DNA of 64,000 nucleotides from Niabella drilacis (GTDB lineage Bacteria > Bacteroidota > Bacteroidia > Chitinophagales > Chitinophagaceae), in NCBI RefSeq assembly GCF_900101395.1, contig NZ_FMZO01000003.1:327664-391663 (forward strand). The letters are read 5' to 3'. The notes under the pieces are model-generated. The model did no database searches and was not told the origin of the DNA. It saw nothing but the letters and a program-made list of their open reading frames with translations. Shown in pieces: positions 27,210 through 37,711 of this stretch. Each line of letters begins with the position of its first letter. The first letter of the stretch is position 1. A program made the position numbers and the translations under genes.

Positions 27210-28082
27210 TTGGATATTCAGTTTTTATATCCCAGATGGGGCGCCGAAGCTATTCCCTGGCATAGCTTCCTCCATTCCGTAAAGGAGGAGGGGTTTGCCG
27301 GTATAGAATGGAATCCGGATGGAACGGGCGCAGACAACAACGCGGTTGTCCGGTTGCTTCAGGAAATGCAACTGGACTATGCTATTGTAACAACGGTGGC
27401 TGCTCCTTATACCGGTTTTGACGATTACCTGTTACAGCTGCGGCGGCACCTGGTACAACTAACCGATAAAGAAGTGTTCGCATTTAAGCCATTATTTATA
27501 AGTCTGCAAACGGGCCGGGAATTTTTTACGGAAGAGCAGGTTGTGATCTGCGATGAGCTGACCTGCGAGATCCGGGAACGGACGGGCATCAGCATCTATC
27601 ATGAAACGCACAGGAACAAATGGACCTATGCGGTACACCTATTGCCCCCGGTTATCAAAAGGCGCAGGAATATTGCTTTTACATTAGATGTGTCCCATTG
27701 GTTTTGCGTTTCTGAAAGTTATTTATCGGATCAGCAGGAGGCTGTTCTTATGGCCATAGAACATGCCCATCATATTCATGCCCGCGTGGGGTATGACCAG
27801 GGCCCCCAGGTGGCGGATCCGGCATTGCCGGAATACGCCGAGGCATTAAATGAACATCTGAGGATCTGGGATCAATGGATTGAAATGCGGCGCAAAAAAG
27901 GGTACCGGACCAGTACCATTACCCCGGAATTTGGTCCGCCGCCTTATATGGCGGTTGCAGGAAGAGATCTTATTCCCCGGAATGAACAGTGGCGGCTGAA
28001 TGTGTGGATGAAGAACCTGTTGTTGCAGCGGTATGGTGCGGAAACGGAACAAGCAGGGCCGGTGGTGACCGAAAAGGGTTGA
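27210..28082 (+). CDS. Sugar phosphate isomerase/epimerase-like TIM barrel
   Basis: 290-aa protein of the xylose isomerase-like TIM-barrel superfamily (AP endonuclease family 2). Likely metal ligands lie in GISIYHETHRNKW, AFTLDVSHWF and the C-terminal ITPEFGPPPY. It starts with TTG 5 nt after the PhyH stop, so translational coupling is likely. It may isomerise or epimerise a sugar from the locus; the activity cannot be fixed from sequence. Confidence 0.8.
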   Translation: MDIQFLYPRWGAEAIPWHSFLHSVKEEGFAGIEWNPDGTGADNNAVVRLLQEMQLDYAIVTTVAAPYTGFDDYLLQLRRHLVQLTDKEVFAFKPLFISLQTGREFFTEEQVVICDELTCEIRERTGISIYHETHRNKWTYAVHLLPPVIKRRRNIAFTLDVSHWFCVSESYLSDQQEAVLMAIEHAHHIHARVGYDQGPQVADPALPEYAEALNEHLRIWDQWIEMRRKKGYRTSTITPEFGPPPYMAVAGRDLIPRNEQWRLNVWMKNLLLQRYGAETEQAGPVVTEKG

Positions 28083-28184
28083 TATACGGTTCATTCGCTT
28101 TCCGGTAAAAGAACACTCCGGGGCGTAACATTCAAATGCGTTTTGCCCGGATAGAAAGTGTGTTACTATTTCTAATAAAAAAAA

Positions 28185-31100
28185 ATGATTGTCATGGCTA
28201 ATTGTTTTTCGTTTTTCTTTACCAGGCTGAAGAAGCCTTTTTTGCTGATTTTATTTTTTCTGGTGCAATTCAGTGTTTGGGGCCAAACGGTTGAGGTATC
28301 AGGCCTCGTTGTGGATAAAGAGGGAAATGGCTTGCAGGGTGCCAGCGTTTTTGAAAAGGGTAATGCTCAAAAAGGAGTAGTAACCGGGCAGGGAGGGCAA
28401 TTTGCCATTGAGGTAAGTAAAAAACCGGTAGTACTGGTCTTTTCGTATACCGGGTATGCGGAGGCTGAAGAAACGATAAGTGCCGGGGAGGGCGCACCTG
28501 TTACAATTGTGTTGGAGAAAAAAGAAGGTAACCTTGAAGAGATCATTGTGATCGGTTATGGTACCGCCAAGCGCAAAGATTTTTCCGGGGCTGTAAGTTC
28601 TGTGCAGCTGGAGAACTCGCCCATTGCATTGCTTCCCAACTCTAACCCGCTGGAGGTACTAAAGGGGAATGTGCCGGGGCTGTCCATTGGTATTGCAAAT
28701 TCTGCCGGCGACCAGCCATCAATGCTGATCCGGGGAGAGAACTCCATCAAGGGTGATAACAATCCCCTGATCGTATTGGACGGGGTTATCTTCCAGGGCA
28801 GTTTAAATGATATCAACCCTAATGATATTGCCGCTGTTGATGTGCTGAAAGACGCAGTATCTGCTTCCGTTTACGGATCCAGGTCTGCCAACGGAGTTAT
28901 AGCTATTACCACAAAGCGGGGAAGAAGGGGAAAACCAACGATCAATTTGAATGCATCTTACGGCATGCAGCACTGGCTGAAACAACCGGTGATGATGTCC
29001 GGAGCTGAATGGATCCAGTCGGTGAATGACCGGAATAAGTATACAGCAGGCTCTATAGACTGGATGAAGCCGGGTGAGCTGGAAAACTATAACAAGGGCA
29101 AAGAAATAGACTGGCTGAAGGCAATAACCCGGCAGGGAACCATAGAAAACTACCAGGCATCTGTTTCCGGGGCTTCAGACAATGTTAATTACTACCTGTC
29201 CTCGTCCTATAACAATAATAAAGGCATCATTACCGGTGATGAGTTTAACCGGATCTCGGTTCTAAGTAAAGTAAATGCCAAAATAACGAAATGGCTGGAA
29301 ATAGGGGTAGATGGCGCTTATAACAAACTGAATTATTCGGGTATTTCAGCAAATGTGTCTGCGGCACAATTGATGTCGCCCTATGGGGTGCTGTACAGGG
29401 ACAGTTTAGGGCACCTGGAAAAATATCCTTATACCCAGTCGCTGATAAGCCCGCTATGGGGCGTACAGGACGGCACCACCGATAATTTGGATATCCGGCA
29501 AAATTTCCGGTTAAACAGTTATGCCGTGGTATCTATTCCCTGGGTAAAAGGGTTGAGCTACCGGCTCAACTACAGCGTAAACGCAGACAAGAACCGGTCC
29601 GGGGCTTTTAACTATGAAAGCTATTATGTGGCGGAAGGTGCCGGTTTGGACCGGTATAAGCCAACGGTGATCAACGGCTTCCTTGCCAATGCCAATGGAA
29701 ATCAGAGAAACGAATCCATATTCAGTTATGTAGTTGATAATATCCTCAATTATAAAAATTCTTTTGGAAGCCATAATTTCGATGTGACGGCTGTTGCAAC
29801 CCGCGACTTTCTAAGGAGTGAAAGTGTAAACGTGATTGGCTCGGATTTTTCCGCCAATGGCAATTCCCTGCTGGGAATATGGGGGCTGCATAAGGCAAAG
29901 GTGCAGCGAAATGACCTGGTGGTATCCCAGAGAGCCAATATCGGTTACCTGGCCCGGCTCAATTATAATTTTGCAGACCGGTACATGTTCAATGCTTCCA
30001 TCAGGAGGGATGGCGCCTCCGTTTTTGGTGATGACATCAAATGGGGGAATTTTGCCGCTGTTGGAGTGGCCTGGCGCCTTTCAGCTGAAGACTTTATGAG
30101 CCATATTGCTTTCCTGGATGATCTTAAACTGAAACTCTCCTGGGGACAAAATGGTAACCAGGGTATTAAGCCCTATGGCACGCTGGCAACGGTCGTAAAT
30201 GGCCCATCCGGGGGATTCCGCTATGAATTTTCCAATACTTCAAATATCCTGTACGGGCTGGCGCAGCAGGCACTGGGTAACAGTCAGCTGGGATGGGAAA
30301 AGACGGCCGCCTGGAATTTAGGGATCGAGTCTGCCTGGTTTCAAAGGCGGCTGCGTTTTGATCTGAACGTATATCAGTCAAAAACGACGGATCAGCTTTT
30401 TGTAAGAGAGATTCCGATCATGACCGGGTTCGGATCCATCAATGCCTCCATGGGCGAAGTGGATAATAAAGGGCTGGAGCTCTCTTTATCAACCGTGAAC
30501 ATTCAACATAAATCGTTTAACTGGTCTACTTCATTCAACTATTATTTAAACAGAAGTAAACTGGTACGGCTCTATGGCACCGATAACGACGGAGACGGGA
30601 AGGAGGATGATGATATTGCCAATGGCTTGTTCATCGGCAGATCACTGGGTGCCATTTATGGTTATGAGCAGATCGGGATCGTACAGGAAAGTGACCGGGA
30701 TTATATCCAGTTAAACGGAGCGGCGCCCGGAGATCCTAAGTACAACGATATCGACGGTGTGCCGGGAATATCGGTAAACGACAGGAAGATCCTCGGGTAT
30801 ACAAAAGAAAATTTCAGCATGGGTATGGGTAATACCTTTACCTACAAGAACTTTGAGTTGTATGCATTTGTGGCGGGCATTTTCGGGGGAAATGATTTTT
30901 ATCTTAAGCCCAATACGGCAGCATATCTTACAAGATCTAACCGGTTTAATGATAATGCAACTTATAAGCCCTATTGGACCAGTAGCAACCCAGGTACCAC
31001 GTATCCGTCGGCTACCTATTCAGCAGATACACGGTTTTTAGGATTACAGGCCCGGAGCTTTGTACGGCTCCAGGATCTGACACTGTCTTATAATTTTCGC

Positions 31101-31274
31101 CAGCCCTGGGTACAGCAAATGCAAATTTCCAACCTGCGGGTATATTTTGCCGGTAAAAATCTTGCCGTTCTTACCAAATGGGAGGGCGGGGATCCGGAAC
31201 TCGGAAATGCTGTAAGGGATAATACCATACCCGTTCCTGCAACTTATTCTTTTGGCGTTTCAGCTACATTTTAA
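28185..31274 (+). CDS. SusC/RagA-family TonB-dependent outer-membrane transporter
   Basis: Outer-membrane importer for oligosaccharides. A signal peptide is followed by a carboxypeptidase-regulatory-like domain (SGLVVDKEGNGLQGASVF), then a TonB-dependent plug starting near IVIGYGTAKRKDFSGAVSSV and a 22-strand barrel. Length 1029 aa is normal. It pairs with the SusD gene 18 bp downstream. Energy would come from TonB-ExbBD complexes; one TonB and ExbD pair lies at 56-58 kb. Confidence 0.95.
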   Translation: MIVMANCFSFFFTRLKKPFLLILFFLVQFSVWGQTVEVSGLVVDKEGNGLQGASVFEKGNAQKGVVTGQGGQFAIEVSKKPVVLVFSYTGYAEAEETISAGEGAPVTIVLEKKEGNLEEIIVIGYGTAKRKDFSGAVSSVQLENSPIALLPNSNPLEVLKGNVPGLSIGIANSAGDQPSMLIRGENSIKGDNNPLIVLDGVIFQGSLNDINPNDIAAVDVLKDAVSASVYGSRSANGVIAITTKRGRRGKPTINLNASYGMQHWLKQPVMMSGAEWIQSVNDRNKYTAGSIDWMKPGELENYNKGKEIDWLKAITRQGTIENYQASVSGASDNVNYYLSSSYNNNKGIITGDEFNRISVLSKVNAKITKWLEIGVDGAYNKLNYSGISANVSAAQLMSPYGVLYRDSLGHLEKYPYTQSLISPLWGVQDGTTDNLDIRQNFRLNSYAVVSIPWVKGLSYRLNYSVNADKNRSGAFNYESYYVAEGAGLDRYKPTVINGFLANANGNQRNESIFSYVVDNILNYKNSFGSHNFDVTAVATRDFLRSESVNVIGSDFSANGNSLLGIWGLHKAKVQRNDLVVSQRANIGYLARLNYNFADRYMFNASIRRDGASVFGDDIKWGNFAAVGVAWRLSAEDFMSHIAFLDDLKLKLSWGQNGNQGIKPYGTLATVVNGPSGGFRYEFSNTSNILYGLAQQALGNSQLGWEKTAAWNLGIESAWFQRRLRFDLNVYQSKTTDQLFVREIPIMTGFGSINASMGEVDNKGLELSLSTVNIQHKSFNWSTSFNYYLNRSKLVRLYGTDNDGDGKEDDDIANGLFIGRSLGAIYGYEQIGIVQESDRDYIQLNGAAPGDPKYNDIDGVPGISVNDRKILGYTKENFSMGMGNTFTYKNFELYAFVAGIFGGNDFYLKPNTAAYLTRSNRFNDNATYKPYWTSSNPGTTYPSATYSADTRFLGLQARSFVRLQDLTLSYNFRQPWVQQMQISNLRVYFAGKNLAVLTKWEGGDPELGNAVRDNTIPVPATYSFGVSATF

Positions 31275-31292
31275 AATATTAAATTTAATACC

Positions 31293-33083
31293 ATGAAGTG
31301 GTTTTCAAATAATTTAACGGTTGTATTCGCGCTCTTTTTATTGGGTGCATGCAAATCTGATAAAGAATTTCTAAAAGAAAGACCTGAAACCTTTTATACC
31401 ATTGACAATGCATTTTCCAGCTCTGCGCAGGTAGACCAGGTGCTGATCTCTATTTATTCGAACATCCGGGAGGCCTGGACAAACCCGGCCGAACAGGCCT
31501 GGATGTTTGTGTTCAAAGGCAACGGCACCGATATGTTTGATATCGCCAGCATCAGAAGGGGGGCTACATTTAATAATTACGGGAACATAAACCCGGACAA
31601 TGGCATCTTCTACAGTGTGTATAGTTTTTGGTACGATATGATCAGCAAAGCCAACCTGGCTATTTATGCTACGGATCTACCCCAGGTACAATGGTCGTCC
31701 GACCAGGATAAAAAATATGCCCTGGCCCAGGCCCGCTTTTTCCGGGCATTTGCTTACCGAAATCTTGGAGAATTGTTTGGAGGCGTTCCCATTGTAACGG
31801 CGATTACGCAAACACCGGTATTTAATTTTAAACGGTCTACCAGGGGCGAAACCTACAACTTTGCCATTTCGGAGCTGGAGGCCATCCTGAATGACCTTCC
31901 GGTAACAACAGCGGTAGGAGGAAGGATTGTTAAAGGGGCGGCCCAGCATAATCTTGCCGAGCTTTACCTGGCAAAAGGCACACAGCTGGATGCAGACGGG
32001 AACAGTTCCGGTGCTAAAGAAGCCTATGGGAAATCGATACAATATGCCAATGACGTTATTGATGGCGGCACCTATTCTTTAATGACGGCCAGGTATGGGA
32101 CACGCGCCGGCGAAGCCTCTATTTCGTTTCCGGTATACAAAGGAGGTACTTTTTCCGCTGCCGCCATTGTGGATACCCTGCAGCAGGCTACCAATGTTTA
32201 CTGGGACCTCTTCCAGGAGGGCAATGTAAATTACCAGAATGGAAATAAAGAATGCATCTGGGCTGTGCAGATCGATTATGCAGCATACCGGGCAGAGGAC
32301 GGAGAATCGAAACTTGGCTATTCAAGAGCCTACTCACCCGTATTCAGGGACGGCGTAAAAGATCATTTAACCGGCACACTTGAAGATGTGGGCGGCCGGG
32401 GTATTGCCGATATTATACCCACCTTTTATGCCCGTGACCAGGTCTTTGATGCGAAATGGGGTGCGGATATGCGGAACAGCGATGCCGTTTTCCGGCGCCG
32501 GTTCAAAGGGAATGTGGCTACATCTCCCTACTTTAAAAAGGACGTTCCCTGGAGTGTTATTTATAACGGGGGGGCGGATAATACCACCAATATGAACAAC
32601 AGCAGTTTGTGTTACCCCGTGTCTTGTAAGGTAGCTACCGATAAGTATGCCGGGCTTGCAGATGGCGAAAACAGGAGCAACCTGTTTCGGGATGAATACG
32701 TGATCCGGCTTTCCGAAACGATCCTTTTAAGAGCGGAGGCAAAGCAGCGCAACGGGGATAAAGCCGGTGCGGCAGCCGATATCAACCTGCTCCGGGCAAG
32801 GGCGCAATGTGGCTACCAGGTTACCGCGGCAGACATGGATGATCATTTTGACCTGATACTGGATGAACGGGCCCGGGAATTGTTGTACGAAGAATGCCGT
32901 TGGAATACATTGCTGAGAATGGGCAAGACCATCGCAGTTGACCGGATCAGGAAATATGCATACTGGCCGGAGGCGAAAGCTACACTCACCTTTAACTATA
33001 ACCTGTGGCCGATTCCTCAAAAAGTGATCGAAACGAATAAGGACGCGGTGATCGAACAAAACCCGGATTGGATCAATAAATAA
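31293..33083 (+). CDS. SusD/RagB-family glycan-binding lipoprotein
   Basis: Surface lipoprotein that forms the lid of the SusC transporter. The lipobox is FLLGAC (Cys20). TPR-like helical segments (ALAQARFFRAFAYRNLGELFGGVP) and the C-terminal block ILDERARELLYEECRWNTLLRMGK are typical of the family. Length 596 aa is normal. It lies between SusC and the GH106-like gene. Confidence 0.95.
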   Translation: MKWFSNNLTVVFALFLLGACKSDKEFLKERPETFYTIDNAFSSSAQVDQVLISIYSNIREAWTNPAEQAWMFVFKGNGTDMFDIASIRRGATFNNYGNINPDNGIFYSVYSFWYDMISKANLAIYATDLPQVQWSSDQDKKYALAQARFFRAFAYRNLGELFGGVPIVTAITQTPVFNFKRSTRGETYNFAISELEAILNDLPVTTAVGGRIVKGAAQHNLAELYLAKGTQLDADGNSSGAKEAYGKSIQYANDVIDGGTYSLMTARYGTRAGEASISFPVYKGGTFSAAAIVDTLQQATNVYWDLFQEGNVNYQNGNKECIWAVQIDYAAYRAEDGESKLGYSRAYSPVFRDGVKDHLTGTLEDVGGRGIADIIPTFYARDQVFDAKWGADMRNSDAVFRRRFKGNVATSPYFKKDVPWSVIYNGGADNTTNMNNSSLCYPVSCKVATDKYAGLADGENRSNLFRDEYVIRLSETILLRAEAKQRNGDKAGAAADINLLRARAQCGYQVTAADMDDHFDLILDERARELLYEECRWNTLLRMGKTIAVDRIRKYAYWPEAKATLTFNYNLWPIPQKVIETNKDAVIEQNPDWINK

Positions 33084-33096
33084 CAGCATTCACAAT

Positions 33097-36000
33097 ATGA
33101 AGATTTGGATCAAAAGTCTGCTGGCGCTTTTATACCTGGGGGTACTGCCGGCAAACGGGCAGATAGCTCCCTATAACCTGCAGACCAGCGCGCAGATTTC
33201 GCTGAATCAGCTCAGCCGGCATTTTACGGCTCCTCCGCCCGAAGCAAGGCTGCGCTGTTACTGGTGGTGGCTCAATAGTATGGCTACCAAAGCCTCCATT
33301 ACAAGGGACCTGGAGGAAATGAAGCAAAAAGGTTATGGAGGCGCTTCGTTGGTGGACGCAGGCAGTTCTGCTTATAATGTAGCGCTCAAAACGGCTGCCG
33401 GCCCGGTATTTATGAGCCCGGAATGGATGGAGCTGTACCGGCACGCTGTAAAAGAAGCGGACCGCCTGGGCATAGAGCTGAGTGTGAACATCCAGAGCGG
33501 CTGGAATCCCGGCGGGCCTTTTGTGACGCCCGAATATGCAATGAAAAGACTGGTTACGGCCGATACGGTGATCAGCGGCGGCAGAAAGATCGTTATGTTG
33601 CTGCCCAAACCACCGGAAAAGCTGATGTACCGCGATGTGCTGGTACAGGCGGTTCGTAAGCCCTCGGGCCGGATCCTCTTAAGGGATACGGCTATTGCCG
33701 ATTGGTCGTTAAAAACATTTAACCGGTCCATGGGCGGCAGTGGTATTTACCCGCTGTATAAGTTCCGCTCCGGTTTTGATACCCTGTCCGGAACAACGCC
33801 CCTGCAGCAGCATAACATCATTGACCTGACCAGCCGCTTTGATGGGCGCCAGCTTAAATGGGAGGCACCGCCCGGCGAATGGATCATCATTCGCTATGGC
33901 TGGACAAATACCGGTGTGGTAACCTCCACAACCAGTGATGGCTGGAACGGGTTATCGCTGGATCACCTCAGCCCTGCTGCCTTTAACCTGTTCAACCGCT
34001 CGGTGATCACACCGCTGATCACTGCAGCAAAAGAAGCGGGGAACAGCGTACGGTACCTTCAGACGGATAGCTGGGAAATGGGAGTCGTTAACTGGACGCA
34101 GGATTTTCCAAAAGAATTCCGTGCCCGGCGGGGGTATGATATCCTCCGGTTCATGCCTGTACTGGCCGGGTACCTGGTAGAGAGCCAGGAGCAGACCAAC
34201 CGGTTTTTATATGATTTCAGGAAAACCGTGGGGGATTGTATCCTTGATAATCATTACCGGCTATTTTACAATACCGCGCATCAGGGCGGGATGGGCATCC
34301 ACCCGGAATCAGGCGGGCCGCATTCCGCACCCATCGATGCCTTGCAGGTAATGGGCATCAATGACTTTCCGCAGGGCGAGTTTTGGGCAATGGCCAATAC
34401 ACACCGGGTTTCAGACGCAGCGCGGCTGGCTGTAAAGCAGAGTGCCTGTGTAGCGCATACCAACGGAAAACGGTTTGTAGGGGCAGAAGGGCCTACCAGC
34501 ATCGGGCCGCAATGGGAACGCTCGCCCCGGGATCTGAAAAGCAATATCGACCGCATTTTCTGTTCCGGCGTAAACCGTATTGTGTGGCACACCTTTACAT
34601 CGTCTCCAAAAGAATTTGGCCTTCCGGGAAACGAGTATTTTGCGGGAACCCATATGAATCCTAACGTAACCTGGTGGAATGATGCCGCTGCTTTTACCGG
34701 CTACCTGAACCGGGCAAGTTACCTGCTGCAGCAAGGGCTGTTTACGGCAGATGTATTATATTACTATGGGGATGACGTGCCCAACTTTGTCTTTTTGAAA
34801 GAGGAATTCCCGCAGCTGCATTTTGGGTACGATTGGGATAAATGTTCCCGCGATGTGGTTTTAAAACGCCTCTCCGTTAAGAATGGGCGCATTGTGCTGC
34901 CGGATGGTATGCAGTACCGGTTGCTGGCATTGCCCTCCGAAAAGGCGATCAGCCTGGATGTGCTGAAAAAAATAGAAGCGTTGGTAAAGGAGGGTATGAC
35001 GGTCTGGGGACCGCGTCCCGCCATGGCTACAGGTCTTACCGGTTATCCCGGCAGCGACGGAGCGCTGCGGGCTATCGCAGACCGGCTGTGGGGTAAGATC
35101 GATGGAACTGCTGTTACCGAAAACCGGTACGGAAAAGGAACCGTTATCTGGGGAAAGGATATCAATGCAGTGCTGAAGTCAATGGAGGTAATGCCGGATC
35201 TTAGTTTTACAAGCGCCAGCCCGCAAACGGCCATCGATTATATACACCGCAATTCTGATGAGGCGGATATCTATTTTTTATCCAACCGGTTTGAGTACCG
35301 TGCCTATAATGATTTTGAATACCGGTACCTGCCCGAAGTTCCGGACCGGTATGAGCAGATACAAGCCAGCTTCCGCATTTCAGGCCGGCAGCCCCAGTTA
35401 TGGGATGCCCTGTCCGGTACCATTACGGATATCGTGTATTACCGGGAGGAAAACGGAAGAACCATCATTCCGCTGCATTTTGAGCCGGGAGGTTCCAAGT
35501 TTATCGTGTTTAAAAAAGAGAACGCAGGGGCTCCGCATATTACCGGTGTTCAAAGGGACGGCGCTGTACGATCGGTATCGCATGCCGGGGCCGTTCCGGA
35601 TTTTGAACCGATAGCGTTTAACCAACAGGATGGAACCGTTAATGCGGTTGTATATGAAAAGGGGCACTATACAATGGACTGGTCCGATGGAAGAACAACC
35701 ACACTGAACGCAACAGAAGGAATAACGGAAAAGCCCCTGGCCGGTAGCTGGCAGTTGAAGCTGGATGCGCGCTGGGGTGGAGGAAAGGTATACCAGCTGA
35801 ATGCACTGAAGTCCTGGACGGCATTTGAAGATCCGGACCTGAAATACTACTCGGGAAAAGGAGTGTACACTACCCGGTTCCGGATTACGGAAGAGGAGCG
35901 GAAGGGCAGGCGTATTTTGCTGGACCTGGGCAATGTGCAGGACCTGGCGGAGATTAAGGTAAATGGGGTCAACCCTGTTATAAAATGGTGTTTCCCTTAT

Positions 36001-36237
36001 CGTATCGATATTACCGAAGCCATAAAGCCAGGGATAAACACGCTTTCGGTAGGAGTAGTGAATCTCTGGGCCAACCGGCTGATCGGCGACCGGAAACTCC
36101 CTGCCGGAAAAAGACTTACAAAAACAAACGTAATTAAATTCGAAACGGATGAAGCAGAAAAACTGCTGCGCATATCGGGTTTATTAGGACCTGCTCAATT
36201 ATTGTTCGTTCCGGAACTGCCGGTGAAAACGCAATAA
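33097..36237 (+). CDS. GH106-like alpha-L-rhamnosidase
   Basis: Large exported glycoside hydrolase. A signal peptide (about residues 1-22) precedes the N-terminal GH106 signature: PPPEARLRCYWWWLNSMATK, then LEEMKQKGYGG, and LSVNIQSGWNPGGPFVTPEYAMKRLV. Towards the C-terminus a galactose-binding-like jelly roll starts at YYSGKGVYTTRFRI. Known GH106 enzymes release alpha-L-rhamnose from pectins, ulvan or glycosides. The Trp-rich WWW motif varies from the usual form, so a different linkage is possible. It closes the operon 13 bp after SusD; length 1046 aa is normal. Confidence 0.85.
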   Translation: MKIWIKSLLALLYLGVLPANGQIAPYNLQTSAQISLNQLSRHFTAPPPEARLRCYWWWLNSMATKASITRDLEEMKQKGYGGASLVDAGSSAYNVALKTAAGPVFMSPEWMELYRHAVKEADRLGIELSVNIQSGWNPGGPFVTPEYAMKRLVTADTVISGGRKIVMLLPKPPEKLMYRDVLVQAVRKPSGRILLRDTAIADWSLKTFNRSMGGSGIYPLYKFRSGFDTLSGTTPLQQHNIIDLTSRFDGRQLKWEAPPGEWIIIRYGWTNTGVVTSTTSDGWNGLSLDHLSPAAFNLFNRSVITPLITAAKEAGNSVRYLQTDSWEMGVVNWTQDFPKEFRARRGYDILRFMPVLAGYLVESQEQTNRFLYDFRKTVGDCILDNHYRLFYNTAHQGGMGIHPESGGPHSAPIDALQVMGINDFPQGEFWAMANTHRVSDAARLAVKQSACVAHTNGKRFVGAEGPTSIGPQWERSPRDLKSNIDRIFCSGVNRIVWHTFTSSPKEFGLPGNEYFAGTHMNPNVTWWNDAAAFTGYLNRASYLLQQGLFTADVLYYYGDDVPNFVFLKEEFPQLHFGYDWDKCSRDVVLKRLSVKNGRIVLPDGMQYRLLALPSEKAISLDVLKKIEALVKEGMTVWGPRPAMATGLTGYPGSDGALRAIADRLWGKIDGTAVTENRYGKGTVIWGKDINAVLKSMEVMPDLSFTSASPQTAIDYIHRNSDEADIYFLSNRFEYRAYNDFEYRYLPEVPDRYEQIQASFRISGRQPQLWDALSGTITDIVYYREENGRTIIPLHFEPGGSKFIVFKKENAGAPHITGVQRDGAVRSVSHAGAVPDFEPIAFNQQDGTVNAVVYEKGHYTMDWSDGRTTTLNATEGITEKPLAGSWQLKLDARWGGGKVYQLNALKSWTAFEDPDLKYYSGKGVYTTRFRITEEERKGRRILLDLGNVQDLAEIKVNGVNPVIKWCFPYRIDITEAIKPGINTLSVGVVNLWANRLIGDRKLPAGKRLTKTNVIKFETDEAEKLLRISGLLGPAQLLFVPELPVKTQ

Positions 36238-36256
36238 CGCAGTCGCTTATATAAGC

Positions 36257-36273
36257 CCCCGGTTAGGCCGGGG
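36257..36273 (+). repeat. CCCCGG/CCGGGG hairpin
   Basis: 6-bp GC stem with a TTAGG loop just after the GH106-like stop and before the main terminator. It lacks its own T-tract. Confidence 0.5.
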
Positions 36274-36280
36274 CCGGCTG

Positions 36281-36325
36281 AAAAAACTCCTGTACCATCA
36301 GTAAAGAAAAGGGCAGGAGTTTTTT
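36281..36325 (+). terminator. Terminator of the utilisation operon
   Basis: AAAAAACTCCTG (36281-36292) pairs with CAGGAGTTTTTT (36314-36325), a perfect 12-bp stem with a 21-nt loop, ending in a T-tract. Confidence 0.75.
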
Positions 36326-36467
36326 CGGCCTTATTAATGAAAAGCAGGGAGCCCGGGCGACGCGCTTTTGAGCGGTCCATGGCCCTGTTTCCGGAGGGGT
36401 TCAGTCTCCTCCGGTGTATTTCGTTTTGGTTAAGGGGTCGTTAAATAGAACTTCATTTCTTATTTTC

Positions 36468-36482
36468 TACGAATTATTCGTA
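36468..36482. promoter_or_regulatory. Perfect 15-bp palindrome upstream of TlpA-like gene
   Basis: TACGAAT-T-ATTCGTA lies 20 bp before the start of the exported thioredoxin-like gene. TAATTTTA overlaps its end and resembles a weak -7 box, so the palindrome could be a repressor operator. No cognate regulator is apparent nearby. Confidence 0.45.
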
Positions 36483-36501
36483 ATTTTATGAAAAAGTCGA
36501 A

Positions 36502-37683
36502 ATGAAGAGACTGTCGTTCCTGGTAAATCTTCTGTTGTTGAGTGCCATAGGATATGCGCAAAACAGGGATAGTTTAACGGCTGCTGTATTATTGCATCAG
36601 CTTGACCGTATGCACCAGACCATCCGGAATATCTCCTACCATGTACAGCATACCTGGCATGATGCCTCGGTAAAAGATTCTGTACAGGTTTGGGAGGGAG
36701 ATGTTGGTTTAGTACCGGATAGCAGGGATACGATCTTTGGAAACAGGTTTCATATCAAAAACACCGGGAATTTTGGAAGTATTGACAGTTACTATGATGG
36801 AAAATTGTATATAGAAGCGAATCACCGCGATCGTTCCCTGCTCCGGGTAGATCCCTGTATTTTTCCCAATGACTTCAGTAATCCGGCTAAAAGCCGGTCG
36901 GTGTTGCGATTGGTGCAATCGCTTATTTTCAGAAAGGACCTGTCAGAATATCTTTTATCCCGATATCCCTATGGCAGGCATCCGCAATTGTCGTTGAGAA
37001 GAGGGAGCGGCCGGTATATGATAACCATCGCCTATCCGCCAAATGACTATGGCGCTTCTACGACCTTTACGTTGGGGGTGGAAGAAAAGCCGATGCGGGT
37101 AGTAGAGGTACAGCAGGTTGTGCTTTTTAACGGAACCCGGCAAACGCAGACCTGGAAGGTTTCAAAGATCCGGGAAAACAGGAATGATCATGTTGTTCCT
37201 GATGTTTCAGCCGCTGTATTTGCGGGCTACAGGGTGTCAGCACCGCAACCACGTAAAAATGAAAAGTATACGTATCCATTGCTATCAAAAGCGGCCCCCG
37301 GGTTTCGCGTTGAGCCAATAGAAGGCGGGGCTGCAATATCATTGATCGCGCTAAGAGGAAAATATGTATTGCTGGACTTTTGGGAAACCTGGTGTGGGTA
37401 TTGCATAATGGCGTTTCCTAAAATAAAATTGCTGTATGAAAAATACCACCGGTCCGGGCTGGAAGTTATCGGCATTACTACAGAAAATGAAGACCTGGTA
37501 AGTAAACTGATCACGGCCAACCGGCTGCCCTATCTCCATGTAAAGGGAGATACGGCGCTTCTTAAAGATTACCTGGTTGCTGCGCGCCCTCATTATGTAT
37601 TGGTAGGACCGGATGGAAATGTGGCGGCGGGAACTGACCTGGAGGGCATAGAGAAAATATTACAGGAACGTATGAACCAATAG
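36502..37683 (+). CDS. Exported TlpA-like thiol-disulfide oxidoreductase
   Basis: 393-aa exported protein with a signal peptide (MKRLSFLVNLLLLSAIGYAQ), a long N-terminal region of unknown fold (about 25-265), and a C-terminal TlpA/ResA-like thioredoxin domain. The active site is WETWCGYC with Cys298 and Cys301. Such two-part proteins are common in Bacteroidota and act in periplasmic redox. The following gene has the same plan but lacks the second active-site cysteine. Confidence 0.83.
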   Translation: MKRLSFLVNLLLLSAIGYAQNRDSLTAAVLLHQLDRMHQTIRNISYHVQHTWHDASVKDSVQVWEGDVGLVPDSRDTIFGNRFHIKNTGNFGSIDSYYDGKLYIEANHRDRSLLRVDPCIFPNDFSNPAKSRSVLRLVQSLIFRKDLSEYLLSRYPYGRHPQLSLRRGSGRYMITIAYPPNDYGASTTFTLGVEEKPMRVVEVQQVVLFNGTRQTQTWKVSKIRENRNDHVVPDVSAAVFAGYRVSAPQPRKNEKYTYPLLSKAAPGFRVEPIEGGAAISLIALRGKYVLLDFWETWCGYCIMAFPKIKLLYEKYHRSGLEVIGITTENEDLVSKLITANRLPYLHVKGDTALLKDYLVAARPHYVLVGPDGNVAAGTDLEGIEKILQERMNQ

Positions 37684-37711
37684 ATCCATAGTGCTTTTAA
37701 ACATTTAAACG

